Shown here in pieces: positions 53,076-62,405 of a stretch of 64,000 bases of DNA (within the stretch, counting starts at the first letter, position 1; each line of letters starts with the position of its first letter). Location: assembly GCA_016124445.1 (NCBI GenBank), contig WGNR01000017.1:62001-126000 (forward strand), in the 5' to 3' direction. Source of the stretch: a bacterium. GTDB lineage: Bacteria; Planctomycetota; Planctomycetia; Pirellulales; Pirellulaceae. The notes beneath the pieces are model-generated. The model worked only from the letters and a program-made list of their open reading frames with translations. It was not told the origin of the DNA and did not search any database. A program made the position numbers and the translations under genes.

Positions 53076-54311
53076 GTGAACGTGAAAATGCTAAAACTGG
53101 ACTCCTCTGACATCCTGCCAACCAACGACATATATGGAAATCCGATCTTGTCCCAAATACCACCAAATCTCGAACGTGATCTTTCTGCTGCTGCCGTTGC
53201 AAAAGACAAGCAAACGTTCAGGAATGCACTAAGAGAAAACCCGGAATACGTCAACGCTGTCATAGAATTCAGTACGCCGCTTATGATAGCAGTAGAAAAC
53301 AACTGGGAAGAAATGGCCGAAGAGCTATTACGGCGAGGTTGTGATCCGGACCTTCGCGCGAGACGCCTGAGGCCCCTAGAAGAAGCAATCAGTCAGGGCA
53401 ATTTCGAAATTACCAAGTTACTCCTAGATCATGGAGCGAAACCGCGCCTCGAAAACTCCTTCCTGGATTGCATGTTATTGGCGATTACGAAAGGCCATAC
53501 CGACATCATGCGTCTCTTGCTGGAAAGGGGCACGGATCCGCATGTGGTTCATGAGTTGGCGGATGGTCGCAGACGCAACGCGCTCTCGCTGGCCAAAGAT
53601 TGGGGTCGTACCGACATCGTCAAACTATTAGAAGCCGCCGGATGCCAGATGCCTGACAATTCGGTCAAGCTCGATAACCCGGAAGCGGACATCGAGTACC
53701 TGATTCATCACTTGAAAGAAACCTATGGCGAGGTGAGTCCCCTGGCGATTACATCGATCCTTCCGGCATCTGGCCTGGAAGGAGTTTCGATCCATCTGAT
53801 TCGCGATAACCGAGTGGAAAAGTGCATGACGCTATTTACCACTGGCCTGAGTAACCAGCCGATGAAGCTACCGGAAGGAGAAGAGGACTACGAATTCGCC
53901 GAATTGATGATCCACTTGCCATCAGATTGGCCCCTGCCGGACGACTTGAGCCAAGCCAGTAACGAGGCACTTTGGCCGATCAAGTGGATGCTGCAGGTTG
54001 CCGCCTATCCTCGTCGAAACAAGACTTGGCTAGGAGGACAGACGACGGTTATCTCGCACAACAAACCTCCCCAACCACTCGGCACCGGCACGCGTTTTAC
54101 GTGCCTGCTACTCTTGGCCGACTTTGCCATATTCAGCCCCCTTTACCTTCCGAGCCAAAAGCTGCTGCACCTCTATTCGATGATCCCTATTTACACGGAA
54201 GAACGTGCGTTAGAACGGAAGGAAGGCGTTGCCGAGTTGCTCACGCGATTTTCAGACAATTTGATCTCGAAGATCGTAGACGAAGGCCGAGAGAACGTAG
54301 CGTTACTTTGA
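53076..54311 (+). CDS. Ankyrin-repeat and SUFU-domain protein (immunity-like)
   Basis: 411 residues, cytosolic. The likely start is GTG at 53076 with GTGGGA about 6 nt upstream; an ATG four codons later is possible. Ankyrin repeats span about residues 60-190 (TPLMIAVENNWEEMAEELLRRG, DIMRLLLERGTDPHVV). The rest (about 205-400) matches the bacterial suppressor-of-fused (SUFU) domain: AELMIHLPSDWPLP and the WPIKWMLQVAAYPRRNKTWLGGQ core. SUFU proteins are recurrent immunity proteins for polymorphic toxins. The 5' part is more AT-rich with AGA codons and reads as foreign compared with neighbours. No toxin gene is adjacent. Confidence 0.85.
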   Translation: MNVKMLKLDSSDILPTNDIYGNPILSQIPPNLERDLSAAAVAKDKQTFRNALRENPEYVNAVIEFSTPLMIAVENNWEEMAEELLRRGCDPDLRARRLRPLEEAISQGNFEITKLLLDHGAKPRLENSFLDCMLLAITKGHTDIMRLLLERGTDPHVVHELADGRRRNALSLAKDWGRTDIVKLLEAAGCQMPDNSVKLDNPEADIEYLIHHLKETYGEVSPLAITSILPASGLEGVSIHLIRDNRVEKCMTLFTTGLSNQPMKLPEGEEDYEFAELMIHLPSDWPLPDDLSQASNEALWPIKWMLQVAAYPRRNKTWLGGQTTVISHNKPPQPLGTGTRFTCLLLLADFAIFSPLYLPSQKLLHLYSMIPIYTEERALERKEGVAELLTRFSDNLISKIVDEGRENVALL

Positions 54312-54324
54312 GCTGTTACACAGC

Positions 54325-54508
54325 GGGTAGCCCAAGTTGCTTGCAACCTGGGGAGGCGGAGCCGAATGGAGGCCGACAAGGCGCGTCGGGAACCATCCGC
54401 GAAATCCGAAAACCATTTCAGCTAAAAATACTCTGGTTGCTGCGAGCCGATTTACCGATGCCTCTGGTCGCCTTCGGCTCCCCAGGTTGCGAGCAACCTG
54501 GGCTACCC
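54325..54508. repeat. Small inverted-repeat element with palindromic termini
   Basis: A 184-bp segment. The left end (54325-54365) and the right end (54475-54508) are inverted copies of GGGTAGCCCAGGTTGC-type sequence. Each end contains its own palindrome: CCCAGGTTGC-GA-GCAACCTGGG is perfect at 54481-54502, and the left copy at 54331-54352 has one mismatch. It lies between the convergent stop codons of the SUFU gene and nqrM. It could be a non-autonomous mobile element (MITE-like) or a dispersed planctomycete repeat; the palindromes might also stop transcription. No flanking target duplication is obvious. Confidence 0.8.
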
Positions 54509-54551
54509 AATTCAAGAGGCTCGCACTCGACTTGCCACAGCCGATGATCAA

Positions 54552-54833
54552 CTAGTGACTATGCCCAGCCACTTCTTCGTGCTTTTCTTCGCTCGGCGTG
54601 TGATCGTCACACTCAGACGGTTCCTGGCAGCGTTCTTTTTCCGGGATGCGGCTGCAACTGGGCGACGGGTTACTGCAGGCGTCGCAGATGGGGTTGCCGC
54701 TGGAATCTTTGAATTGATTCAAGCCGCCGCAACTTCCCTTGAGAGACTTGTTACGGATAATGACACCAATCGCCATCAATGTCAGAGCAAGGGCGAACAC
54801 ACCGATCGTAATCAGCAATACCATACCAAACAT
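54552..54833 (-). CDS. nqrM: Na+-NQR maturation factor NqrM
   Basis: 93 residues: one N-terminal transmembrane helix (GMVLLITIGVFALALTLMAIGVI), then GSCGGL (Cys35) and CDAC (Cys50, Cys53) plus Cys60, the four-Cys pattern of NqrM (DUF539). NqrM is needed to assemble Na+-NQR, probably by delivering the iron bound between NqrD and NqrE. The C-terminal His/Glu-rich tail (about 70-93) is longer than usual. Last gene of the nqr operon, 11 bp after apbE. Confidence 0.9.
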   Translation of the reverse strand: MFGMVLLITIGVFALALTLMAIGVIIRNKSLKGSCGGLNQFKDSSGNPICDACSNPSPSCSRIPEKERCQEPSECDDHTPSEEKHEEVAGHSH

Positions 54834-54844
54834 CGTGTTCTCCT

Positions 54845-55870
54845 TTAGTGAGTTAAAGCTCGCGGCCAGTTGGAAGTCGATTTCGTTTCGACCGAACCAT
54901 CTTCGTTCCGAATCTGGAAGTAGGCTGCCAGATGATTCTTCTCTGCTAAATTATACCCTGCGTCCGGCCCCAAAACCAAAAGTGCCGTCGCGTAGCCATC
55001 TGCCAGCGCACATTGGTCGTGCAGCACGCTGACCGACGCCAGGCTGTGCTCGACCGGGCGGGCGGTCTGCGGATTGATCGTGTGCGAGTACCGCTTGCCT
55101 TCGTGCCAGTGGAAATTGCGGTAGTCGCCGGAAGTGGCCAGGCCCGTGTCGTGCAGCGGAACCTTGATTCCGACGTCTCGCTGATTTTCGACCGGCGTTT
55201 CAATGCCGATCACCCAGGCGTCGCCGTTGGGTTTGTAGTCGCCCAGGCGGACCTCGCCGCCGATCTCGACCATGTAGCTGGTCAGCCCTTCCTTCTCCAG
55301 CAAATCCGCCACGACATCCACGCCGTACCCTTTGGCGATGGCGGATAAGTCGACGTAGATGTCTTGCTGACTTTTCTTCAGTGCCGGTGGATCTGCTTGC
55401 AGTTGGATCTGCTGATAACCGACCAACTCGCGGGCCGCCTGGACTTCCTGATCGGTCGGGAAGCTCTTTCGCTCTTTCTCGGGGCCGAATCGCCAGATGT
55501 TCACCGCCGGACCGACCGTCACATCGAATGCGCCACCTGACGCTTCGCTGATCGACATGGCGTCCTGCATGACTTCCAGCAGTGGCTTGCTGACAGAGAA
55601 CCACTGGTCGGCGGGTGCCTGGTTGAACTTGGAGAGTTCCGACTCCGGATCGTAGGTCGACATCTGCCGGTTGACCTCGGCCAGGGCGGCATCGATTTTG
55701 CCTTGCAGCTTGGGGAGCGGATCGGGGTTTTCGGCGGTGCCTGCGGCCGAAATGTGATAGGTGGTGCCCATCGTCTTGCCCTCGATCTTGCTGATCGGTG
55801 ACGAAGTGTCCTGGCAACCAAGGCAAACGGCCAGCCCCAGAAGAAGGCCGGCCGTAAGATAGTTTCGCAT
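54845..55870 (-). CDS. apbE: FAD:protein FMN transferase ApbE (lipoprotein)
   Basis: 341 residues from the ATG at 55870; the longer frame begins at a TTG and would bury the signal. The N-terminus is a lipoprotein signal with lipobox LAVCLGC. GKTMGTTYHIS opens the ApbE domain; the FAD/Mg-binding parts are EASGGAFDVTVGPAVNIWRFG, VDLSAIAKGYGVD and YMVEIGGEVRLG. It attaches FMN through a phosphoester to Thr in NqrB and NqrC, so its place between nqrF and nqrM fits. Confidence 0.94.
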   Translation of the reverse strand: MRNYLTAGLLLGLAVCLGCQDTSSPISKIEGKTMGTTYHISAAGTAENPDPLPKLQGKIDAALAEVNRQMSTYDPESELSKFNQAPADQWFSVSKPLLEVMQDAMSISEASGGAFDVTVGPAVNIWRFGPEKERKSFPTDQEVQAARELVGYQQIQLQADPPALKKSQQDIYVDLSAIAKGYGVDVVADLLEKEGLTSYMVEIGGEVRLGDYKPNGDAWVIGIETPVENQRDVGIKVPLHDTGLATSGDYRNFHWHEGKRYSHTINPQTARPVEHSLASVSVLHDQCALADGYATALLVLGPDAGYNLAEKNHLAAYFQIRNEDGSVETKSTSNWPRALTH

Positions 55871-55906
55871 GATCTTTCGCAAGCCGCGGGGACTTGCCAA
55901 CGGGGC

Positions 55907-57133
55907 CTAGCCGCCGAAGTCGTCGAAGCGGATGTTTTCCGGCTCGACACCCAGATCGTCCAGCATTTTGAAGACGGCCTGGTTCATCATCGGCGGACCA
56001 CACATGTAGTATTCGATATCTTCCGGAGCCGGATGATTCTTCAAGTAGTTTTCCAGCAGCACCTGGTGGATGAAGCCGGTGTAGCCGGTCCAGTTGTCTT
56101 GCGGCATTGGATCGGACAACGCGATGTTGAACTGGAAGTTCGGGAACTCCTTTTCGATCTCGCGGAACTCGTCGACGTAGAACAGTTCGCGAACGCTACG
56201 GCCACCGTACCAGTAGCTGACCTTGCGGTTGGTCTTGCGTTCTTTGAACAGCTCGAAGATATGGCTTCGCAGCGGAGCCATACCGGCACCACCACCAACG
56301 TAGACCATTTCGGCGTCGCTTTCGTTGATGAAGAACTCGCCGTAAGGACCGCTGATGGTCACCTTGTCGCCTGGCTTGCAGTTGAAGATGTAACTGGAAA
56401 CCTTACCGGGAGGTGTCCCTTCGGGGGCACGCGGCGGAGGCGATGCAACACGGACGTTGAGCATGATGATGCCCTTCTCGCCCGGGTAGTTGGCCATCGA
56501 ATAGGCCCGGATGACCTCTTCGTCCACCTTGCTGACGTAACGCCACAAGTTGAACTTGTCCCAGTCTTCGTGGTATTCCTCTTCGATGTCGAAGTCTTTG
56601 TAGTTGACCACGTGCGGGGGCACTTCAATCTGAATGTAACCACCCGGCTTGAAGTTAACCGCTTCGCCTTCGGGAATCTTCAGCTTGAATTCTTTGATGA
56701 AGGTGGCCACGTTGTGATTCGAGATCACTTCGCATTCCCACTTCTTGGTTTCCAGGGCTTCGTGCGGGACTTCGATTTCCATGTCCTGCTTGACGGCCAC
56801 CTGGCAGGAAAGGCGGTAGCCTTCCTTCGCCTGGCGCTTGTTGATGTGCGAGCGTTCGGTCGGCAGGATGTCGCCGCCACCGCTTTTGACGCGGACGATG
56901 CACTGGGCACACGTTCCACCGCCGCCACAGGCCGAGGAAACAAACACGCCCTGATCGGCCAGGCAGTTGAGTAACTTGCCGCCGACGGGAACGTTGATTT
57001 CCTTGGAGTGCTCGTTGATGTCGATATGCACATTGCCGGAAGGAACGAGAAACTTCTTGGCCATCAGAATGACAACTACCAGAAGTAGCACCACTCCGGT
57101 GAACATGCTCACGCCGAGAATGACTGTCAACAT
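55907..57133 (-). CDS. nqrF: Na+-NQR subunit F (NADH dehydrogenase, 2Fe-2S and FAD)
   Basis: 408 residues. One N-terminal transmembrane helix (about 5-28), a ferredoxin domain with Cys69, Cys75, Cys78 and Cys110 for the 2Fe-2S cluster, an FAD domain (YSMANYPGEKGIIMLNVRVA) and an NADH domain (VYVGGGAGMAPLRSHIFEL, MCGPPMMNQAVFKML). It takes electrons from NADH into the pump. It is 59 bp downstream of nqrE. Confidence 0.97.
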   Translation of the reverse strand: MLTVILGVSMFTGVVLLLVVVILMAKKFLVPSGNVHIDINEHSKEINVPVGGKLLNCLADQGVFVSSACGGGGTCAQCIVRVKSGGGDILPTERSHINKRQAKEGYRLSCQVAVKQDMEIEVPHEALETKKWECEVISNHNVATFIKEFKLKIPEGEAVNFKPGGYIQIEVPPHVVNYKDFDIEEEYHEDWDKFNLWRYVSKVDEEVIRAYSMANYPGEKGIIMLNVRVASPPPRAPEGTPPGKVSSYIFNCKPGDKVTISGPYGEFFINESDAEMVYVGGGAGMAPLRSHIFELFKERKTNRKVSYWYGGRSVRELFYVDEFREIEKEFPNFQFNIALSDPMPQDNWTGYTGFIHQVLLENYLKNHPAPEDIEYYMCGPPMMNQAVFKMLDDLGVEPENIRFDDFGG

Positions 57134-57192
57134 TGCTATCTCTTCCTGAATACCAGGATGCTTTTAGTTTCTAACTCGCAAGCCGGCAAGGA

Positions 57193-57807
57193 TTACAACA
57201 TGCCGCCGAACGACATGAACGCCATTGCCATCAAGCCGGCAGTGATAAACGTGATGCCCAGGCCCTTGAGACCATCCGGCACGTCACTGTACTTCAGTTT
57301 CTCGCGAACGCCCGCCAGCGAGGCAATCGCCAAGGCCCAGCCCACTCCGGCAAAGATTCCGTAGTCGACACTTTGCCAGAAGCTGTAATTACGTTCGACC
57401 ATGAAGAGCGAACCACCCAGGATCGCGCAGTTCACGGTAATCAGCGGCAGGAAGATACCCAGGGTGTTGTACAGCACCGGGACATAACGATCCAAACCCA
57501 TTTCCAGAATCTGCACGATCGCCGCGATCACTCCGATGTAGCTGATCAAACCAAGGAACTCGAGATCGACCTCCGCCAGGCTCGGACTGATCCAGCTCAT
57601 GGCGCCCTTCTTCAGGAAGTTGGCGTACAGCAACTGGTTGGCCGGGATCGTGATCGCCATGACCGCAATCACCGCGACACCCAGACTGGCGGCCGTTTTC
57701 ACGTTCTTGGAAACGGCCAGAAAGGTGCACATTCCCAGGAAGAAGGCCAGGGCCAGGTTTTCGCTGAAAACCGCTTTCAGGGCGATATCTAGAAAACTAT
57801 CAGCCAT
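57193..57807 (-). CDS. nqrE: Na+-NQR subunit E
   Basis: 204 residues with six predicted membrane helices. Family signatures: ENLALAFFLGMCTFLAVSKNV with one of the Cys that coordinate the central iron, and FLPLITVNCAILGGSLFMVERNY. It pairs with NqrD as the inverted-topology membrane core. It is 3 bp after nqrD. Confidence 0.96.
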   Translation of the reverse strand: MADSFLDIALKAVFSENLALAFFLGMCTFLAVSKNVKTAASLGVAVIAVMAITIPANQLLYANFLKKGAMSWISPSLAEVDLEFLGLISYIGVIAAIVQILEMGLDRYVPVLYNTLGIFLPLITVNCAILGGSLFMVERNYSFWQSVDYGIFAGVGWALAIASLAGVREKLKYSDVPDGLKGLGITFITAGLMAMAFMSFGGML

Positions 57808-57810
57808 CGT

Positions 57811-58432
<622 letters not shown>

Positions 58433-58440
<8 letters not shown>

Positions 58441-59227
58441 CGGACTTCTTCTCCTTCGCTTTCAGGTTTTCGAGAAACGGACCGTATCCCTGAGGACCAA
58501 GCCAGAATCGCACCAGGTTGTTCACACCCTTGGTGGTAATCGTTGCTCCTGACAGGCCATCGATCTGGGAATTGTTGGCTGCCTGGCCTTTGACCACGTC
58601 GACCAGCACATCCCCTTTGGCATCGCGGAGTTCTTTACCATCCCACTGGGCCTTCCACTTGGGGTTCTCAACTTCACCGCCCAGACCAGGCGTTTCCCCC
58701 TGGGAATAGAAGGTGATGCCCTGCCCTGTTTCCAGGTTCGATTTCAGGGCGAGATACCCTAGCATGGTCGACCAAAGCCCCTTGCCAAAAACGGGCAAGA
58801 CGACGCTTTTCAACGACTCATCGTCATTCTTAATCAGGTAGACAGCCGCGTACTTGCAGGTCATAGGAAAACCGTTGAGTCCTTCGACCGCGCGGTTCAA
58901 TTGGGCATTTTCACGGGCGTCGAACGGGTTGAAAGTTTTGGGATCGGCGACACCAGCTTCTTTCAGCTCTTCATCGCTGACCACATCGCCCGTTACGAGG
59001 TTCACGAAGATCTTGTCGACCTTCTTGAATTCCTCTTCGACCTTGGCCTTTGATTCGTCTGCTTTGACGATACCAGCGGCCTCCAATACGTTCTTATTCT
59101 TGTTGAACGTATTGTTGATCTCTTGAACTGGTTTCAAGGCGACGGTTGCTGCGGAAACGACCACGGAGCAAACCACGCACAAAACTGCGGCCACCAAAAT
59201 GGTGCCGCCAACACTATCACGTTGCAT
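58433..59227 (-). CDS. nqrC: Na+-NQR subunit C (covalent FMN)
   Basis: 264 residues. One N-terminal helix (about 8-29), then a periplasmic FMN-binding domain with the flavinylation motif DGLSGATIT near residue 223-231, whose last Thr is the expected FMN attachment site. TPGLGGEVENPKWKAQWDGK is also characteristic. It overlaps nqrB by 11 bp and nqrD by 8 bp, so translation is coupled. Confidence 0.96.
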
Positions 59228-60473
59228 AGCGGGCCATTCTCCGTTTGATGTTCAATTGCAGGACACAGTAATCGATCAGTGGGGCCATCACATTGCCGAA
59301 CAAAATCGCCAACATAATTCCCTCGGGAAACGCCGGGTTGATGCTGCGGATCAGAATGGTCATGACACCAATCAAAATGCCGTAAAACCATTTGCCGGTT
59401 CGCGTCATCGCGGCGGAAACAGGGTCGGTTGCCATGTAAACAGCACCGAAGGCAAAGCCACCGACCGCCAACTGCCACCAAGGAGGCATGCTGAACAGGA
59501 TGTTCGGGCTTTCAGAACCAAGGCCAATCGCCCAGAAGAGGGTCGAAAGCCCCATCGCACCGATCACGCAGCCAAGCATGATTCGCCACGAGCCAATCCC
59601 GGTGCAGATCAAAAAGGCCGCACCGATCAAACAGGCCAGCACTGAAGTCTCGCCCATCGAACCTTGGATCCAGCCCATGAAGGCGTCCATGTAGGTGATG
59701 CCGTGGCCGTCGACTTGTTTCAAGGCATCCGCCATCGAGGCTCCGGTGGGTGCCAACTCGGCAACCTTACCCAGGGTGGTTGCCCCGCTGAAGCCATCGG
59801 GTGAAACGGCCGTCCAAACCTTCTCGCCGGTCATCTGGGCGGCGTGCGAGAAGTACAAAAACGCACGAGCCGTCAGGGCCGGGTTCATGAAGTTCTTACC
59901 GGTACCGCCGAATACTTCCTTCCCGATCAAGATGCCGAAGCCGATCCCGACCGCAACTTCCCAGAGTGGGATAGTCGGTGGCAGGCAAAGCGGAAAGAGC
60001 ATCCCGGTCACCAGGAAGCCTTCGTTGATTTCATGCTTGCGAATGATACTGAAGATCAATTCGATCGTTCCACCGACGGTCATCGTGACGATGTAAACCG
60101 GCAGGAAGAAGATCGCCCCCAGCACCACGTTGCTGATCCAGCTGGCGGGGTCATGCTTGAGCCCGGTCATGCTGAAGATCGACTGGTGGAAGTCGTTCAA
60201 CGGCTTGGCGGATTCAGCGGCAATCTGGAGATTGGCCTGATAGCCGGTATTCCAGAGGGCCATGTAGATACATGGCGTCAAAGCGATAACGACGAAGATC
60301 ATCGTCCGCTTCAAGTCCAACCCGTCACGCACATGGGTCAAACCCTTGGTGCGATCCGGTGGAGTGTACAAAAACGTGTCCGCCGCTTCGTACAGCGGAT
60401 ATAGCCGTTCCAATTTTCCTCCTTCGAGGAACATTGGTTCGACCTTATCGAGCATTGAGCGTAAAAATTTCAT
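59217..60473 (-). CDS. nqrB: Na+-NQR subunit B (covalent FMN, ubiquinone/Na+ channel)
   Basis: 418 residues, multi-pass. The covalent FMN motif is SGATT (in PDGFSGATTLGKVAELAP); typical stretches are IRKHEINEGFLVTGMLFPLCLPP, GKNFMNPALTARAFLYFSHA and WFYGILIGVMTILIRSINPAFPEG. The subunit holds riboflavin and the quinone and Na+ path. It starts 2 bp after nqrA. Confidence 0.97.
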   Translation of the reverse strand: MKFLRSMLDKVEPMFLEGGKLERLYPLYEAADTFLYTPPDRTKGLTHVRDGLDLKRTMIFVVIALTPCIYMALWNTGYQANLQIAAESAKPLNDFHQSIFSMTGLKHDPASWISNVVLGAIFFLPVYIVTMTVGGTIELIFSIIRKHEINEGFLVTGMLFPLCLPPTIPLWEVAVGIGFGILIGKEVFGGTGKNFMNPALTARAFLYFSHAAQMTGEKVWTAVSPDGFSGATTLGKVAELAPTGASMADALKQVDGHGITYMDAFMGWIQGSMGETSVLACLIGAAFLICTGIGSWRIMLGCVIGAMGLSTLFWAIGLGSESPNILFSMPPWWQLAVGGFAFGAVYMATDPVSAAMTRTGKWFYGILIGVMTILIRSINPAFPEGIMLAILFGNVMAPLIDYCVLQLNIKRRMARYAT

Positions 60474-60475
60474 AG

Positions 60476-61825
60476 CTATCCTTCGGCTTCAATGCGGGTC
60501 AAGTTCTTCCGCAGAATCGTACCGAAATCGTGTTTCCCGATGTCAACGAACGTACAAAGGGCGATGTCTTCTTCTTCCAGTTCCAAGCAGCCCAAGGCCT
60601 GAGCCGAGTCGGTATCTTCGACGATCAGCGACTTGAGCAACGCAGTTGGTTCGATATCCAGCGGCATCACCGTTTCGTACGCTTCGATAGGCACGATCGC
60701 GCGATGGCTGCCGTTGGCGGTGGTGGTCATGTCCAACTCGCCCGGCGAGAGGAACGAGGCAAACACTGATTTGACCGAGAATTTTTTGAACCCAGGGGCC
60801 ATCCAGCCGAGCAAATCTCGCCGCAGGCCTTCTTCCAGGACCGAAACCTGGGTGTGATATCGCCCCAAGTAGCCTTCTGGGCCGTTCGCGTCGTAGCCGC
60901 ACAAGACCGATCCGGACACCTTCCGCATCGCACCTTCTTTAAGCTGTCCCTTCGTGATGTCTTCGATGCTGGCTCCCAGGGGGGCTTTGACCAGGCGAGG
61001 ACTTTCGACCCCAGGGCCGGCCAGCGAAATCACGCGGCGGCTGTCGAGCTCACCGGTTCGCATCAATTGGCCGATCGCGATGACATCTTGATAACCGACG
61101 TACCACACCACGCGGCCAGGACCGGCAGGGTCGAGGAAGTGGATATGCGTGCCAGGCAAACCGGCTGGATGCTTGCCAGAGAATTCGGCGACTTCGACGA
61201 ATTCCAGATCGCCGCCAGGAAGCCCCGCTCCAGGTGCCTGACAGAGGAAAACCTTGCCGCTGGTCAGCGTGCTGACGGTTTCCAGGCCGGCGATGAATTC
61301 AAGTTCGTTCCCCTTGATGATCGGCGCCGGGTCGGCTGCCAGGGGATTGGTGTCAATCGCGGTGACGAAGATCGAACGAGGCGATGTCCCAGGCGTGGGA
61401 ACTTTGCCATAAGGTCGAGTCCGCAAGGCAGCCCACAGTCCGGACTGAAGCAGGTTCTCTTCGACCTTTTCGCGTTCGAGGCTCGACAGGTGGGCGTCGG
61501 AAAACGACGTGAATGTAAGTTTGTCGTCCCCTTCGTTCTCGACCACCACCGACAGAAACTTGCGTTTGGCACCGCGGTTGACCTCAACCACTTTGCCCGC
61601 AATCGGGGAGGTGTAGAAAACACCGGGGTTCTTCTTGTCTTCAAACAGGGGCTGCCCCTGTTTGACGCTGTCGCCTTCGGCGACCAACATCGTCGGCTTC
61701 ATACCGACATAATCGCGACCCAAAAGGGCAACCTTTTGGACATCCGCGATTTCTTCCACCGACTGTTTAGGCTTGCCTGCGATTGGCAGATCCAGCCCTT
61801 TGCTAATCGTGAAACGGCGCTGCAT
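60476..61825 (-). CDS. nqrA: Na+-NQR subunit A
   Basis: 449 residues. The ATG at 61825 (GAGG about 6 nt upstream) starts MQRRFTISKGLDLPIAGKP, matching the family N-terminus; an in-frame GTG four codons earlier is the alternative. KPTMLVAEGDSVKQGQPLFEDKK and VFYTSPIAGKVVEVNRGAKR are the biotinyl-like fold of NqrA. It is cytoplasmic and associates with NqrB. First gene of the operon. Confidence 0.96.
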   Translation of the reverse strand: MQRRFTISKGLDLPIAGKPKQSVEEIADVQKVALLGRDYVGMKPTMLVAEGDSVKQGQPLFEDKKNPGVFYTSPIAGKVVEVNRGAKRKFLSVVVENEGDDKLTFTSFSDAHLSSLEREKVEENLLQSGLWAALRTRPYGKVPTPGTSPRSIFVTAIDTNPLAADPAPIIKGNELEFIAGLETVSTLTSGKVFLCQAPGAGLPGGDLEFVEVAEFSGKHPAGLPGTHIHFLDPAGPGRVVWYVGYQDVIAIGQLMRTGELDSRRVISLAGPGVESPRLVKAPLGASIEDITKGQLKEGAMRKVSGSVLCGYDANGPEGYLGRYHTQVSVLEEGLRRDLLGWMAPGFKKFSVKSVFASFLSPGELDMTTTANGSHRAIVPIEAYETVMPLDIEPTALLKSLIVEDTDSAQALGCLELEEEDIALCTFVDIGKHDFGTILRKNLTRIEAEG

Positions 61826-61878
61826 CTCGGGCCTCACTCCCGCTGGGGAGATTATGGTTCAACACACTTGCAAGGAGG

Positions 61879-61902
61879 ACATTGTGAAAACTGTCACAAT
61901 GT
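61879..61902 (-). promoter_or_regulatory. Palindromic operator upstream of nqrA (Rex- or CRP-like)
   Basis: ACATTGTG (61879-61886) and CACAATGT (61895-61902) form a perfect 8-bp inverted repeat with an 8-nt spacer. The core TTGTGAAAACTGTCACAA (61882-61899) fits the Rex consensus TTGTGAA-N4-TTCACAA with one mismatch and the CRP consensus TGTGA-N6-TCACA exactly. It lies about 54-77 bp upstream of the nqrA ATG. On the minus strand a perfect -35-like TTGACA (61905-61900) overlaps it, but no good -10 is seen at the right spacing. Confidence 0.65.
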
Positions 61903-62335
61903 CAAAGTCGAATGCTCCCCGATTGATTTCTTTGCTAGGAAAAAAAGTCTCGGAGAATCTGGGTGCGTGCTCTGCGTGAATGTCCGAGTGAAAGATGGTC
62001 GCCATCGTATAGGCAAACCGTTGCCTTATTCGATCAAGGCGGACCTGAGGTCAATCTTTCCAGACTTTATCAGTGCATGGTGGGGTAACCAGCTCGACAC
62101 AAGAAATGATAATGCCTTCGGTTGTTGCAGCAAGGGGAGATTGAGCCGCTTAAAACTAACTGTCAGTTACAAGCTGATGATTTCACGAAAGAACCCTAAG
62201 GCAAAGAATCTTCCAACAACAACTTGCGGCAAACTGCCCTCCATAGTCGCCTCCTAAGGGAATCGTCTCGAATTCCTAAATCCTTTCTCAATCGTGAGAT
62301 CGCTTACGCTAGCCTGCCTAAACAAAAGAAATTGG

Positions 62336-62370
62336 TCAAAATTGTCCTGCTTGCCCCCAAAGGGCGGCAG
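62336..62370 (-). terminator. Candidate terminator after the HisA-like gene
   Basis: An interrupted stem (CTGC...GCCC at 62347-62356 with GGGC...GCAG at 62362-62370) is followed on the minus strand by GACAATTTTG. It is a weak intrinsic terminator candidate, 36 bp after the stop. Confidence 0.4.
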
Positions 62371-62405
62371 AAAATATTTTTGAAGGAGGCCAAAAAATCA
62401 TCCAC

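Larger units (their letters stand above)
61826..62405. other. nqr promoter region
   Basis: About 580 bp between nqrA and the HisA-like gene. It contains the palindrome at 61879-61902 and a candidate terminator for the HisA-like transcript at 62336-62370. The remainder shows no ORF I would call. Confidence 0.6.

Noticed and set aside
60854..62257. 467-codon plus-strand frame across nqrA and its promoter
   Set aside because: Antisense to nqrA, no domain, Arg/Gln-rich composition; its non-overlapping part is too short and atypical to call.
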